From contig NC_079487.1 in NCBI RefSeq assembly GCF_020520425.1, forward strand, positions 42,415,219 through 42,479,218: a stretch of DNA of 64,000 bases, given 5' to 3'. The notes below the pieces were generated by a model. That model made no database searches. It was not told the origin of the DNA and saw only the letters and a program-made list of their open reading frames with translations. The translations under genes and the position numbers were made by a program. Source of the DNA: Spinacia oleracea (lineage: Eukaryota; Streptophyta; Magnoliopsida; Caryophyllales; Amaranthaceae). Positions within the stretch are counted from its first letter, which is position 1; each line of letters opens with the position of its first letter. Positions 10,645 through 20,660 of this stretch are shown here, in pieces.

Positions 10645-12001
10645 GCCATAGAGAGCACCTTAGTAAAAAAAAAACGCCTAGTAGTTCTTTAGACTGATAA
10701 AATAAATAAATAAAGGCTTTAGATGGTCCTAAGACCCCTTAGAATATAGGCAAATTTTATTTTAGTGTGTTTTCCTTACTTTCCAAATTAATAAAGGCGT
10801 AAGATTTCTCCTAAAAACTTTTATTCTAACACTAAATAAGCACCAAACGTACTTGCAAATACAAAAACAAAGAAGCGGCCCACTCTAGGCCCAATAAACA
10901 AGGCCCACTCGGTCTTGCATCGTGACATTGAAATTCAAAAAAAAAAATCCCAAAATGAACCACACTATCATATTGCCAAAACATAAGGGTCTAACCCATG
11001 CAACCCAAAGAAATCAAAAAGGAAATCAAATCCAAACAATGCAAATGTTGCTCAAAAAAAATTCATAAAAAAATAAACACCGCCCCCCACGTCAACGCGC
11101 ACCTCGGCCCACTCAAAAAGCCTACACAAATATCTTCATATCTTCCGCACACTAACCCCATTCTCAAAACCGTTTCAAGTCATGAATAGAAAAAATTAAT
11201 CCGGACAAAAATGCGTCTCACGCTAACAGTAAAAAAAGCCTCCGAAATAGCGTCAAAATTGATTTCAATACGAGTAAAAAAGTAAAACAAAAAAAGAGAA
11301 AAAAATAAATAAATGCAAGAACATGTGAAGCAAAGCGTCGAAAAAAGACCGCCCAGAAATCATTTTCAACGCCCAGGGCTGGGCGCCAAAAACTTTGACG
11401 CCCCAGCCTGGGCGTTGAAACTCTTTGCCTGCCAAATTTTGCCCAGAAGTGCTCGTCATTTTATCCGCACATAACGGAAAAATAACGAACACTTGGGGGG
11501 GTACAGCACGTATTCAGATATGCGTACCGAAAAATAGCCGTACAAAAAAACAAAAAAACACATGGAATTTCATTTTTATGTGCAGATACACGGCTTACGG
11601 CAAAAACAGCAGATTAAAATAATGATAAAACTTCACTCATTTCACCGATCAAATAATATGTTTCCACCTCAGAGCATATCTATTAAATTTGGCATCCTAG
11701 AATTTATTCTAGCTAGAACTACGAACGACCTGATTCAAAGTTAAAATTATTTAACAAAGATACGTATGCAATCCTATTTATGGTTTCGGTCCAAACAAGT
11801 AAAAAATATATACGTTGTGCAAAAGTGTTAGACATGAGCAAATATATAAAAAATGAAAAAAGAGGAGAAGCAAAAAATGAAAGTAAAAATAAAATACGCC
11901 TTTATTAAAAAATGATAAGAAGGAAAATAAAAGTGCTAAGGAATGAAAAACAAACACAACTGAAATAAATAAAGGGCACCTACACCCTAGCAAGAACTAC
12001 A
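10645..12001. other. gypsy internal non-coding segment
   Basis: This is AT-rich DNA with A-tracts and no supported coding frame. It holds a hairpin copy at 11363-11420. Two short pieces of it (around 10885-10930 and 11485-11535) recur as scraps at 61.7 and 62.0 kb. A 63-codon frame at 10998-11189 is lysine-rich and probably spurious. Confidence 0.6.
11363..11420 (+). repeat. 58-bp paired hairpin motif, central copy
   Basis: TTTTCAACGCCCAGGGCTGG plus GCGCC forms the first arm; GACGCCCCAGCCTGGGCGTT plus GAAA forms the second. Each arm is self-complementary (GCCCAG/CTGGGC). Confidence 0.85.
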
Positions 12002-12988
12002 CTACTCTAGTTCTTCCGGATCATCAAATAAAGTCTTGTAGAGGGCAATGTTCGCGGGGTCCACCCCCACAGGTTTCTGCGCTGCCCCTATATCAACCTC
12101 CATAAGAACCGGCTCCTGGACACTAACTTCCAAAGATGCCAAGGCCTCAAAAACATTATTAGTTTGAACAGTTATAGCCCGCTCAGCCTCAAGGGCACAA
12201 ACGATGGTGGGGGAAGGATTATCAACATCAACTGGATTAGTCACTGGTTCTACTAACGGCTGAGCTTTCCTAACCCATACATTGTTCCGGCGACGATCTC
12301 CGCGAGAGCTTGCATTTCTTTTAGCAACGGCAGGCCCCTTCATGTTAGGCATCTTCTTAGGCCTAAAACTGGAACGGGGAGGAATTTCCTTTCCCTTTCG
12401 ACCAGGACGAGCTTTCACAGTGTTAATACCATGGGTGCGAGGATTGGCAGAATCACGGCCCTCATACTTAACCCGAATGCGAGGTATCAAAAGCTCAGCC
12501 GGCTCCCCATTTCGAGCCTCGGTCCTCACAGCTTTATCATCGGAACTCATCCACAACTTGTAGTTTTCTGAAAGACCCACAAAACCATTTGTAGCCACAG
12601 CCCAACGCGGGAGACCATCATAATACTTAGCCCATGCTTGAACCCGTGCTTGTGAAAAGGCCGCTACTTTAGGTGGTACTGTATCAGAAAATGGGATAGT
12701 CTGCCTTAAGCCTTATTGACGCATGACTCGGTAAGGAAAGATATAAATGGGCCGAGATAGCCCCAGCAAAGATACATAAACTGACACATCGGAACCCCCC
12801 GTCATAGTAGTCAAACCCCACCACGGTACCACCCACTTAATAGAACAGATACCATGAGTAAAAAAGGAAGCCCACTCGGCCTCGTCCTGGCCTCGGTGCA
12901 AATACTTTCGATTACCCAAGGCTATAGGACGATAATGTTTAGGATCGGTAGGAGTTTCTAAAAGCATAAGTCGTTCCATGAGCCAAAT
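12002..12988 (-). pseudogene. antisense gene in gypsy, exon 2
   Basis: On the minus strand a CTGCAG acceptor is followed by IWLMERLMLLETPTDPKHY. The frame stays open to 12002 except for one TAA at 12713-12715 (after RVMRQ). The part past the stop reads GLRQTIPFSDTVPPKV, then VATNGFVGLSENYKLWM and a basic, proline-containing region (KARPGRKGKEIPPRSSFRP). The tail is acidic, ending DDPEELE. Together with exon 1 this gives a protein of roughly 540 residues apart from the stop. Additional antisense ORFs placed between the coding region and the 3' LTR are known from Tat/Ogre elements. Its role is unknown; it may be of host origin. Confidence 0.6.
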
Positions 12989-13056
12989 CTGCAGAAAGAA
13001 CGGGTACGATCAGATAAAAAAATAAAATAAATAAACAAACGAAACCTGGGGCGCAG

Positions 13057-13113
13057 TTTCAACGCCCAGGACCAGGCGCCAAAAATTCTAACGCCCAGCC
13101 CTGGGCGCTGAAA
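13057..13113 (+). repeat. paired hairpin motif, copy in antisense intron
   Basis: TTTCAACGCCCAGGACCAGG plus CGCC, then ACGCCCAGCCCTGGGCGCTG plus AAA. This copy lies within the intron of the antisense gene, so it would be removed if that transcript is spliced. Confidence 0.85.
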
Positions 13114-13181
13114 ATCAGCTCCAGGCAGGACGAACGAAAAAATATAAAAAAAATATGTGTGCGCAAAAGAAAATCGATTAC

Positions 13182-13823
13182 CTGCAGCAATAGGGGGCTC
13201 CCCTTAAAATATTCAGATTTGGCATTCTTCTTCAACTCATCCGCACTCAGCAAAGTCTCGGCAACAACCAACGGCATAATAGAATAGCAACTTTCCATCT
13301 GGCTAATCAAGGGGATCAACCTTATGTCACCGAACTCGCCATTGTTATTCGACAGCAAATAATGATTCAACAAGCAAAATAAAAGGGCTCGAATGTTCAA
13401 TTTCTGTTCGGTCATATTTTTACTAGGTCTAAAGTGATGTTTTACAAGCTTTGCCAAACTAACCTCATCACCCACAACAAGCTCAGCGAGCATGCTAGCA
13501 TCTAGTCCTAGGAAAGTCCCTATGGTTGTTTTACCCTCTTCAATGGTGCCAGGGGTGGCAGGAGTAGCATTAGTAGGATAACCAAGGATCGCAGCAAATT
13601 CATCTGGCAAAGGACATATTTCATTGCCCCGAAAAACAAAAACGTGGTGATCGGAATCCCAAAAGCTCAGGGCTGCATACAGAAAGTTATAATCAATATT
13701 AATTTGTTGTAAGCCTAAAAGTGCCTCTAAGTGGTATTCTTTCAACAAAGCCTTTTCTGTAGGAGTAAGGGCTCTTAGCCAACGCCTAACAGCTCGTTGG
13801 AGGGAGAAGGGAGGAATCGACAT
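13182..13823 (-). CDS. antisense gene in gypsy, exon 1 (plant mobile domain / DUF7745-like)
   Basis: Exon 1 starts at ATG 13823 (MSIPPFSLQRAVRRWLRALT) and runs 214 codons to ...GSPLLLQ, ending CTGCAG before a GTAATC donor. The length is exactly in phase with exon 2 across a 193-bp intron (12989-13181). The pattern of a basic start, EYHLEALLGLQQINIDY, FWDSDHHVFVFRGNEICPLP and DEFAAILGYP resembles plant mobile domain/DUF7745-type proteins found in many plant transposons and host genes. I base this on overall pattern, not a search. A further hairpin copy lies in the intron (13057-13113) and another upstream of the ATG (13999-14055), near where the antisense promoter should be. Confidence 0.6.
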
Positions 13824-13998
13824 GACAAAAGCAAGGAAGAATTAAAGCAAAGCAATTACAAGAGAGAAGAAGATTGAGAGTGATGGAAAAGAAGGACGTA
13901 TCTAACCCCTATATATACCTGAAGACATCAAGTGACATCCTTATCCCATTCGGAAACGCGTTAAGAAATTCGAAAACCAAAAATCGCCAGGATAAGAC

Positions 13999-14055
13999 TT
14001 TAAGCGCCCACGACTAGGCGCCGAAATGATTAGCGCCTAGCCTTGGGCGCCGAAA
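13999..14055 (+). repeat. paired hairpin motif, copy upstream of antisense gene
   Basis: TTTAAGCGCCCACGACTAGG plus CGCCGAAA, then TAGCGCCTAGCCTTGGGCGC plus CGAAA. Both arms have changes on both sides of the stem (CGCCTAG...CTTGGGCG). Confidence 0.8.
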
Positions 14056-14990
14056 ATGCAGCCCAAGGCCCGGATCTCGCAAAACGCGGAACAGGAAAGG
14101 ACTTAAAACCGTGTTGGTAGACACGAGGCCCTATTGAAATCAAGATCAAGCCCAAAAGCACCTTTAGCACCCAAATAGTGAAAATGAATGTTAAAACTTG
14201 TCGAAACTTAGACTCGTCTCAAGGAATATATGTGTACATTTTTTCAAAACAAATATAAGAAAAATAAATATCAAGGTCATTCTTCGAAACACCAAAATAT
14301 ATTATTAAGTCGTTGGTTTCTCAAATAAAAAATGTTTGTTTATCAAAAGATTAATCCGGGCCAAGCTAAACCTAATATTATTGAAAAATAACCTTGTCGC
14401 CCGGAAAATGAAGTCGCACTCCACGACTTCGTCAAAATAGCATACCACTATAAAGGTCGCTCGCACATACGAGCACGATCCCAAACATGATTAAAGGGCG
14501 TTATAAAATACGTACCTCTCTTGGCAAGAAATGACCATCAAGCACGAGTGCTTGGGGGCTCGAAAGAAGATATAAACTTCAGCGGAGAGTATGCGAAGTT
14601 AAAATCATATCCCCGGACTACGCTATACACAGTCCCGTGTTTGGATAATCTCAAAGAAAAAACGGATTTCGACCTCAAAATAAAGGTCGCCGTTGATACT
14701 TGTACATGGTCCTCTGATCAAAGACCAAGTGGTGGCAAAATCGAGCCGTAAAGACTAGCTCAAAACCACAAAAGAAGATGACCACAAGACAAGGGTCCGT
14801 CTAAGCCCGTTGTCAACCCACATTCAGGTTGCAACTAAATCCGAGCATCCCTCGAAAGAATTTGCTCCTGCGAGAATGAATAAGAAAAGAAATTCTCAAA
14901 AGAAATCACGATGAACAAAAGAAATAGGAATTTGCCCATCTTCAGCGGGCAAGATCGCGTCACGAACCACACGAGTTCCAAATTGAAAAA
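14056..14990. other. gypsy 3' non-coding segment
   Basis: No coding frame is supported here. The short plus frame at 14521-14751 has no recognisable domain. Sequence is moderately AT-rich and probably part of the element's 3' untranslated region. Confidence 0.5.
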
Positions 14991-15412
14991 ACGAATTCAG
15001 GGACGTCCACCCTCAGCGGACAGGGCTCGCCCACCTTCAGCGGGCGGGGTCTGTGTCACTAGCCGCGCAGGTCCTCAGTTTTCGAAAAAATCTTCAAACA
15101 CAAAAAAACAGGCTCGCCATATTCAGCCGGCGGGGTCTACATCACAAACCGCGTAGGTCCTTATTTTCAAAACATAAAAACAGATTTGTCCACTACTATC
15201 GGACGGGGTGTCCACCCTTAGCAGGCAGGCTCGCCATCTTCAGCCGGCGGGGTCTACGTCACAAACCGCGTAGGTCCTTATTTTTAAAAAAAAATACAAA
15301 CAAATTTCAAAATAGATTCGTCCACTTCTATCGGACGGGGTGTCCACCCTCAGCGGACAGGCTCGCCATCTTTAGCCGGCGGTGTCTGCGCCACTAACCG
15401 CGCTGTCCTTAG
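14990..15412 (+). repeat. tandem repeat near gypsy 3' end, period about 117-131 bp
   Basis: Units are marked by AGGCTCGCCAT at about 15111, 15228 and 15359. Each is followed by a CAGCCGGCGGGGTCTAC-like block, an ACCGCGTAGGTCC block, and then a TCCACT..TATCGGACGGGG block. Short inverted pairs such as CCTCAGCGGACAGG occur within units. The reading frames crossing it are by-products of the repeat. Confidence 0.8.
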
Positions 15413-15435
15413 TCGCCGTAGCGATAACTTTTTTC

Positions 15436-15520
15436 GGTTTTCCCTTTTTCCAAAAATTAAAGGATCAATTTTCCCTTTTTCCAAAAATTAAAGGATTGGT
15501 TTTCCGTTTTTCCAAAAAAG
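15436..15520 (+). repeat. short direct repeat TTTTTCCAAAAATTAAAGGAT
   Basis: Two nearly exact units of about 36 bp (TTTCCCTTTTTCCAAAAATT, then AAAGGAT) are followed by a third degenerate one. They lie between the longer tandem repeat and the purine tract. Confidence 0.65.
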
Positions 15521-15944
15521 AACGATGTGCCGGATTTTCCTTCGTTTTACGTCCCATAAAAACAAGGGGGTTTTCTCGTTTAGCTAACCCTGAAAATGAG
15601 AATCTTTAAAAACATTTTTACCTCGTGATTGGGCTTGGCCAGGCCCAATTACACTTTATAGCTTTGATTTCGAGAACATCTGTAGCTACTTCCAATGACA
15701 AAGTGAGGGAGTTTCTACGGATCTTTAGATACTTTCAATGACAAAGTGAGGGAGTTTCTATACTATCCGTTGACAAATCCCAATGACACGTGAGGGATAT
15801 GTCGACACTTCAAGTGATGACCCTTAAGTCAAATGTTATCACTCGGGGGCTCGTGAGACCCTCGCAAAACAAGTCACATACACTATGGCTTGTGTGACGC
15901 ACTCCGTCCAGTACTTTGACCATCGTCTCATCCCGAGACTCAGT

Positions 15945-15957
15945 CAAAGTGGGGGCT
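15945..15957 (+). promoter_or_regulatory. gypsy polypurine tract
   Basis: AAAGTGGGGGC lies three to four bases before the 3' LTR start at 15961. It is the expected plus-strand primer for reverse transcription. Confidence 0.75.
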
Positions 15958-17086
15958 AACTGTAGACACCTACTTTTGTCCCCATTCCCGAAAGGGAAGG
16001 TTCGATGATGAGAACATAAAATCTCCACTTGGCAACGCATCTCCTGTAAAATAACGAATCTCAATCACCCTTTTCATTTCAACCAAAACTTCTATTTATA
16101 AAAACCTGCTAAAAATAGTAACTGTCGTAACGGGTAGTTGCTAAAAGTGGCAAGTCATAAAAGATAGAATCCTGTCAGAATTAGGTGTTGCACTCCAACA
16201 TAAATCCTAAAAGAGATAAAATTTGCAAGAGGAATCCTGTTCCTAGTATAATTCGAAAATAAGAGTTACGTGTTAATTAAAATCCTAACGAACCTAGAGT
16301 TGGTAACGGGCCCAGACGCATTCCGTCATAAAGTTAATACGCTTAAAAAAAACTCGGATAAGTCTCAAAGACTCCGTATTCCACGAGTCCAAATCTGACA
16401 AGGAAATACGGCCCAGACCCTATTTTCAACGCCTGGCTCTGGGCGCCGAAATCTTCGGCGCCCAGCCCTGGGCGCTGAAATTACCTGGGTACGTGTTCTC
16501 TCCTAATTCTTCTTGAATTAGCGCTTTAAAATTCTATCTTTCCTCGAACTCTTTTCTATAAATACAGCCCCAAATTCGACGTGAAACCAAGACACAATTC
16601 ATATTCTGAGTATTGACTCCAACCCCTAAGCCTAAGCCTCACGCTGCGAAATTGATCCCGCGTTCTGTTGCAATCGATCCAAAAATCGAACAGAACGTAT
16701 CCTGTCCCTTGTAGCTGAAGAATTAAGCCCGGAAACTTGAGGTTCGTTAAATAAAAGGAGAAATAGCAAAGCCAAAGTGGTTATTTTTCTGAGAACCATG
16801 ACGCACCTCTCAAGGGTGCGTCGTAATGTGTCCCTTCGCATGATTTAATCGCTTTCCTCGCCCTTTTATAAAACTGTTAAACTATTTTTTTTTTTGGCAA
16901 GCAAGTAATAAATTTTATTGATCACCCAAAACAGTTTACACACAGGCTAACCTGTTATCACAAGGAAACAGGAGCAAACAAAAAAGCTAAGAAACCTTAG
17001 CTAAACAGACCCACCCTTTACAGGTTGAAAAACCAGTCCCTATCCCTTGTACTTGCTTTACTACTTATGTGATTAGTGACTCTACC

Positions 17087-17989
17087 CTACACTTCAGTTT
17101 GTACAGACTGAACAATACACTTGATACTAGGAACCTTCAAGTTCCACACTGCAGAGTTCCTTGCCTTCCATATGTGGTACACCAGACATGCAATTGCAGT
17201 GTATAAGATGGTTTTATGAACTTTGCTTCTACCATATCTCTGGATCCACTTCAAGAGAGGTAACATGGAGTTTCTGCCTTGTTGGAATCCCAACCAGGCC
17301 AAGACCTGCTGTCTGCAAGCAGTGCCAAATGAGCACTCAAAAAAGAGGTGCATTGTGGATTCAGTGCCAGTCCCACACACAGGACACAAATCATCAGTGC
17401 TGATATTTAACTTATATAATCTGTCTTTAGTCTTAAATCTGTCCAAAAGAGCAAGCCATAGAATTAATCTATGTTTAGGAACACTCAACCTGTTCCAGAC
17501 ATAAGATTGCCATTCAACTTTGGCTCCTTGAGTGCAAAGCTCACTATAGGTGCCCCTGATGGAGTACTTGGGCTTAGCCAGCCATTGAGTAGAGTTGAAT
17601 TGGTGATTGCAGTGGCTTTTGATTTTGCATAGAACTTTCACTACCCAGCTAGCAGCAGTGGGGGCAGTGAACTGGCTCCAATCTTTGTCTTTCACATAGA
17701 CAGTATGGATCCACTTGACCCAGAGATTGTCTTACTTTTGAGCAATAGCCCATACCTGTTTCCCAACAGCTGCTTGGTTCCAAATTAAGATGTTCCTAAA
17801 CCCAAGACCCCCCTGTGCTTTTGGTTGACATAAATTATCCCAGGCAACTGCTCCTGGTCTGCTATCATCATAGGTTCCAAACCAGAGGAAAGATCTGCAT
17901 ACAACATTGATTTTTTTAAGTATAGCACTGGGAAGCAAGAACATTTGAGACCAGTATACACAGATGCTCATCAGGACAGAATTCACCAG
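17087..17989 (-). pseudogene. LINE ORF2 part 3: RT thumb to zf-RVT
   Basis: The frame carries on from part 2 through SAILKKINVVCRSFLWFG and ARPGAV-like text to VWAIAQK. It is broken once more by a TAA at 17732-17734, then runs DNLWVKWIH into the second half. That half contains VWNRLSVPKHRLILWLALLD and the zinc-binding box CPVCGTGTESTMHLFFEC. It ends SVQTEV and a natural stop at 17087. The three in-frame stops in about 1100 codons with no indel suggest a relatively young copy inactivated by point changes. Confidence 0.9.
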
Positions 17990-19123
17990 TTAAGCTCTAC
18001 CAGCAAAGGAGAGATTCCTAGAGCTCCAAATTTTGATTTTGGAGGTCATTTTATCTATGAGGCAATCAAAATCCTTAGCTTTCATTTTCCATGGACTGAC
18101 TAGAACACCAAGATAAGAAAAAGGAAGAGACCCCAGCTTGAAACCAGTAAGAGTTGCCATTTCCTGTGACTGAGAAACAGACATGCCACAACAATAAAAA
18201 GAGGATTTATTGTCATTAACCTCTAGCCCAGTGCTGTCAGAAAACCATTTGAAACCTTGCAAAGCTAATTTCACAGACTGAGCATCACCTTTACAGAATA
18301 GAAGAAGGTCATCTGCAAAGCAAAGGTGGTTAAGCTTTAATCTTCTGCATCTAGAGTGGAATCTGAACTCAGTTTTCTCACCAATGGATGTCATTTCTCT
18401 TGTGAGATACTCCATGCAAAGAGTAAAAAGAAATGGTGACAAAGGGTCACCTTGTCTCAACCCTCTTCTTGGGTGAATCAGTTCTGTAGGTGTTCCATTG
18501 ATCAGAATTGAGTATTGAGTGGTTGTCAGGCAAGTCATGATCAATTGAATAAAATGAGTAGGAAAACCCAGGTCTAGTAGAACTTCCTCAATAAAGTCCC
18601 ACTCAACTGTATCATAAGCTTTTTTGAGGTCCAGTTTCATCATACAGTTAGCTTGAAATTGACCTTTCCTGTACATCTTGATTATATCCTGGCACACCAG
18701 GACATTTTGGAGAATGGATCTCCCTTTCACAAAAGCTCCCTGGTTAGGAGAAATGATATCTGGCAGCACTGAACCCAACTTATCACACAAAAGCTTGGAT
18801 ATGCATTTGTACAGAATTGAGCAACATGCTATAGGTCTGAAATCACTAACTGAAGAAGGAACATTTATTTTTGGGATCAAGGTGATTGAAGTGACATTAA
18901 TCTCTCTTAGCATTTTCCCAGTTTCAAAGAAGTCATTAACTGCAGCAAGGAGATCATTCTTGATGATGTCCCAGGAACTTTTGTAGAAGTGGCTATTGAA
19001 TCCATCTAAACCAAGAGCTTTATTGCTTGGTATGCTATCCAAAACTCTCTTGACATCATTCAAAGAGAATTTACAAGTGAGAAAATTCCTGTGGGCCTCA
19101 GTGAGCCTTGGCCCTCTATCCAT
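17990..19123 (-). pseudogene. LINE ORF2 part 2: reverse transcriptase
   Basis: This 377-codon frame follows part 1 after the in-frame TAG. The RT blocks are in order: IPSNKALGLDGFNSHFY, VTSITLIPKINVP, FRPIACCSILYKCISKLL, KLDLKKAYDTVEWDF (first catalytic Asp), GLRQGDPLSPFLFTLCMEYL, and LNHLCFADDLLLFCKG with the FADD catalytic pair. It ends SFAGRA and TAA at 17990-17992, then continues in frame as LVNSVLMS. All catalytic residues visible here are intact. Confidence 0.93.
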
Positions 19124-19132
19124 GATGCTTTT

Positions 19133-20389
19133 CTAGATGGGGATCCTGTTGTGTTTTTTGTAGCAAAAAAGATTCCTGTAAAAGTCCAAGAAAGCAACTT
19201 GGACCTCCTTAGATGAATTCACCCACACCCCTGCAACATTTTGAATGGAGTGGACGGTATTGTATTTTCTTCTTTGTTTGATGCTCTGATAAAAGGCTTT
19301 GGTGTTTTCATCTCCCTTTTCAAGCCAATGCACTTTGGACATTTGGTGTAGGAAAGACAACAGGTTGTCTTGTGCTTTCCTGTAGGAAGCTGCATCATTC
19401 TTCTCTGCTGTAGATAAATCCATGTTGGTGGGATCAGAGTGAAGTTTATTCTGAATCTCAGCCAGATGGGCTTGCATCTGAACTGTGGTTGCCTCAACAT
19501 TGCTATAACTAGTTTTGTTTAGGAGCTTCAGATCATGCTTGATCCATTTCAGCTTCTGAATGATTCTGAACATCACACAACCATAAACATATTTTGACCA
19601 GTTCCTTTCCACAATGGGTATGAACTCATCTGATGATGTCCACATGTTATAAAATCTGAATGGCTTCTTCTGGTGTATGGTGGGGTAGGAACTCAGAACC
19701 ATGGGGCAATGGTCATAGGTGCCTTCAGGGATGTATAAAGCTTCTGCATTGGGGAACATAACATCCCATGCAGAGTTGGAGAGAACTCTGTCAATTCTAG
19801 AGAACACCCTAATACCACCATCTTGTTTGTTGTTCCATGTGTAAAGTCTGCCTATGGTTTTTACTTCTGTAAGTTGACACTTAGCCATGCAGTTTCTCAT
19901 TGGCTGGATATCTGACAGTCTCACAGGAGAGCCAATCCTGTCTTCTATTTCTTTTACAACATTGAAATCACCCATGATCACCCAAGTAGAGTGGATCATG
20001 CCAGCCAGAGTGCATAAAGTGGCCCATAATGGTTCTCTCTCAGTTGCAAGGTTAAACCCATAAATGAAAGAGACAAAAAATCCCACTCTAGAGTATCTAG
20101 GGATCACAAAACCATGAATCATTTGACTGTCCGTATGGATAATGTTCATCTGAAACACATCAGGGTCCCAAGCTAGGACAATTCTACCATTTCTGTGATG
20201 ACTTAGATTAGAAGTAAAGCACCAATTTGGGAAAATGTTAAGATATAGATCACCCATTTTGGTTGACTTTACTCTTGTTTCCAGGAGGCAACAGAGTTTT
20301 ATTGTGTGAGAATGAATCATTGATCTCACATCTGCTTGTTTATCTTTTCTGTTGATCCCCCTTACATTCCAACATAGCACTTTATCCAT
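19133..20389 (-). pseudogene. LINE ORF2 part 1: apurinic endonuclease domain
   Basis: The 418-codon frame starts MDKVLCWNVRGINRKDKQAD. It contains LCCLLETRV (catalytic Glu), WVIMGDFNVVKEIEDR (Asp/Asn pair), FSRIDRVLSN and TYDHCPMVLSS (His near the end), in the order of the exonuclease-endonuclease-phosphatase fold. It nicks target DNA to prime reverse transcription. The C-terminal third (KLKWIKHDLKLLNKTSYS through MSKVHWLEKGDENTKAFY) is the linker to RT. It ends in TAG at 19133-19135, followed in frame by KSIMDRGPRL, so the stop is a point lesion rather than a natural boundary. Confidence 0.92.
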
Positions 20390-20660
20390 TAGGACTAGGG
20401 GATGCCACCCCCCTGCAAACTGTTAAACTATTAAATATGATTGTTCTATCACGCCTAATAAAGATAATATCTTGACAGTTGAACTATCATGCTAGGTCCC
20501 TTAAATCAATCTAAACAAGATAATCACGATCGATCTAGTATTATGTGTTGCATATTGCTAAAATCAATTTAGATTAGTTTAATAGTTAATGCATGTCCCT
20601 TCAATTATTTATGCTGAGCTAGTAAGGATATCCTGCCTCTGGAGTTATCGAAGAGCGAGT

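Larger units (their letters stand above)
16887..20416 (-). mobile_element. L1-type LINE, 5'-truncated, inserted in gypsy 3' LTR
   Basis: This is a minus-strand element of 3530 bp. Its 3' end is a short A-tail (T-run at 16885-16895 on the plus strand) and it is flanked by a 16-bp target duplication AAACTGTTAAACTATT at 16871-16886 and 20417-20432. ORF2 occupies nearly the whole insert (20389 down to 17087); ORF1 is absent. The 5' end begins only about 30 bp before the ORF2 methionine, so truncation during target-primed reverse transcription is the likely cause. ORF2 is in one frame throughout with three stop codons and no frameshift seen. Confidence 0.92.
4990..20660 (+). mobile_element. Ty3/gypsy-type LTR retrotransposon, non-autonomous, with antisense gene
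   Basis: Near-identical LTRs begin TGTAGACACC at 4990 and 15961. A primer site matching tRNA-Arg follows the first LTR, and a purine tract precedes the second. The plus strand carries gag, a retropepsin-like region and a further ORF up to 10644; no RT, RNase H or integrase motif was found in 10645-15960. Instead there is a spliced minus-strand ORF (12002-13823) and repeat-rich DNA. The element landed in copia A (left junction clean). The right LTR is cut at 20660, where copia A resumes about 75 codons upstream of the left junction, so a deletion removed the LTR end and adjoining copia sequence. The gag zinc motif and tRNA-Arg primer are reminiscent of the Tat/Ogre lineage; lineage is inference. 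Confidence 0.85.
15961..20660 (+). repeat. gypsy 3' LTR, split by a LINE and truncated
   Basis: The LTR runs 15961-16886, is interrupted by the LINE at 16887-20416, and continues at 20433-20660 after the duplicated 16-bp target. It stops at GAAGAGCGAGT, where the 5' LTR continues for a further stretch of about 300 bp (6136-6457). The missing end and the target duplication were removed with a piece of copia A. Confidence 0.9.
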
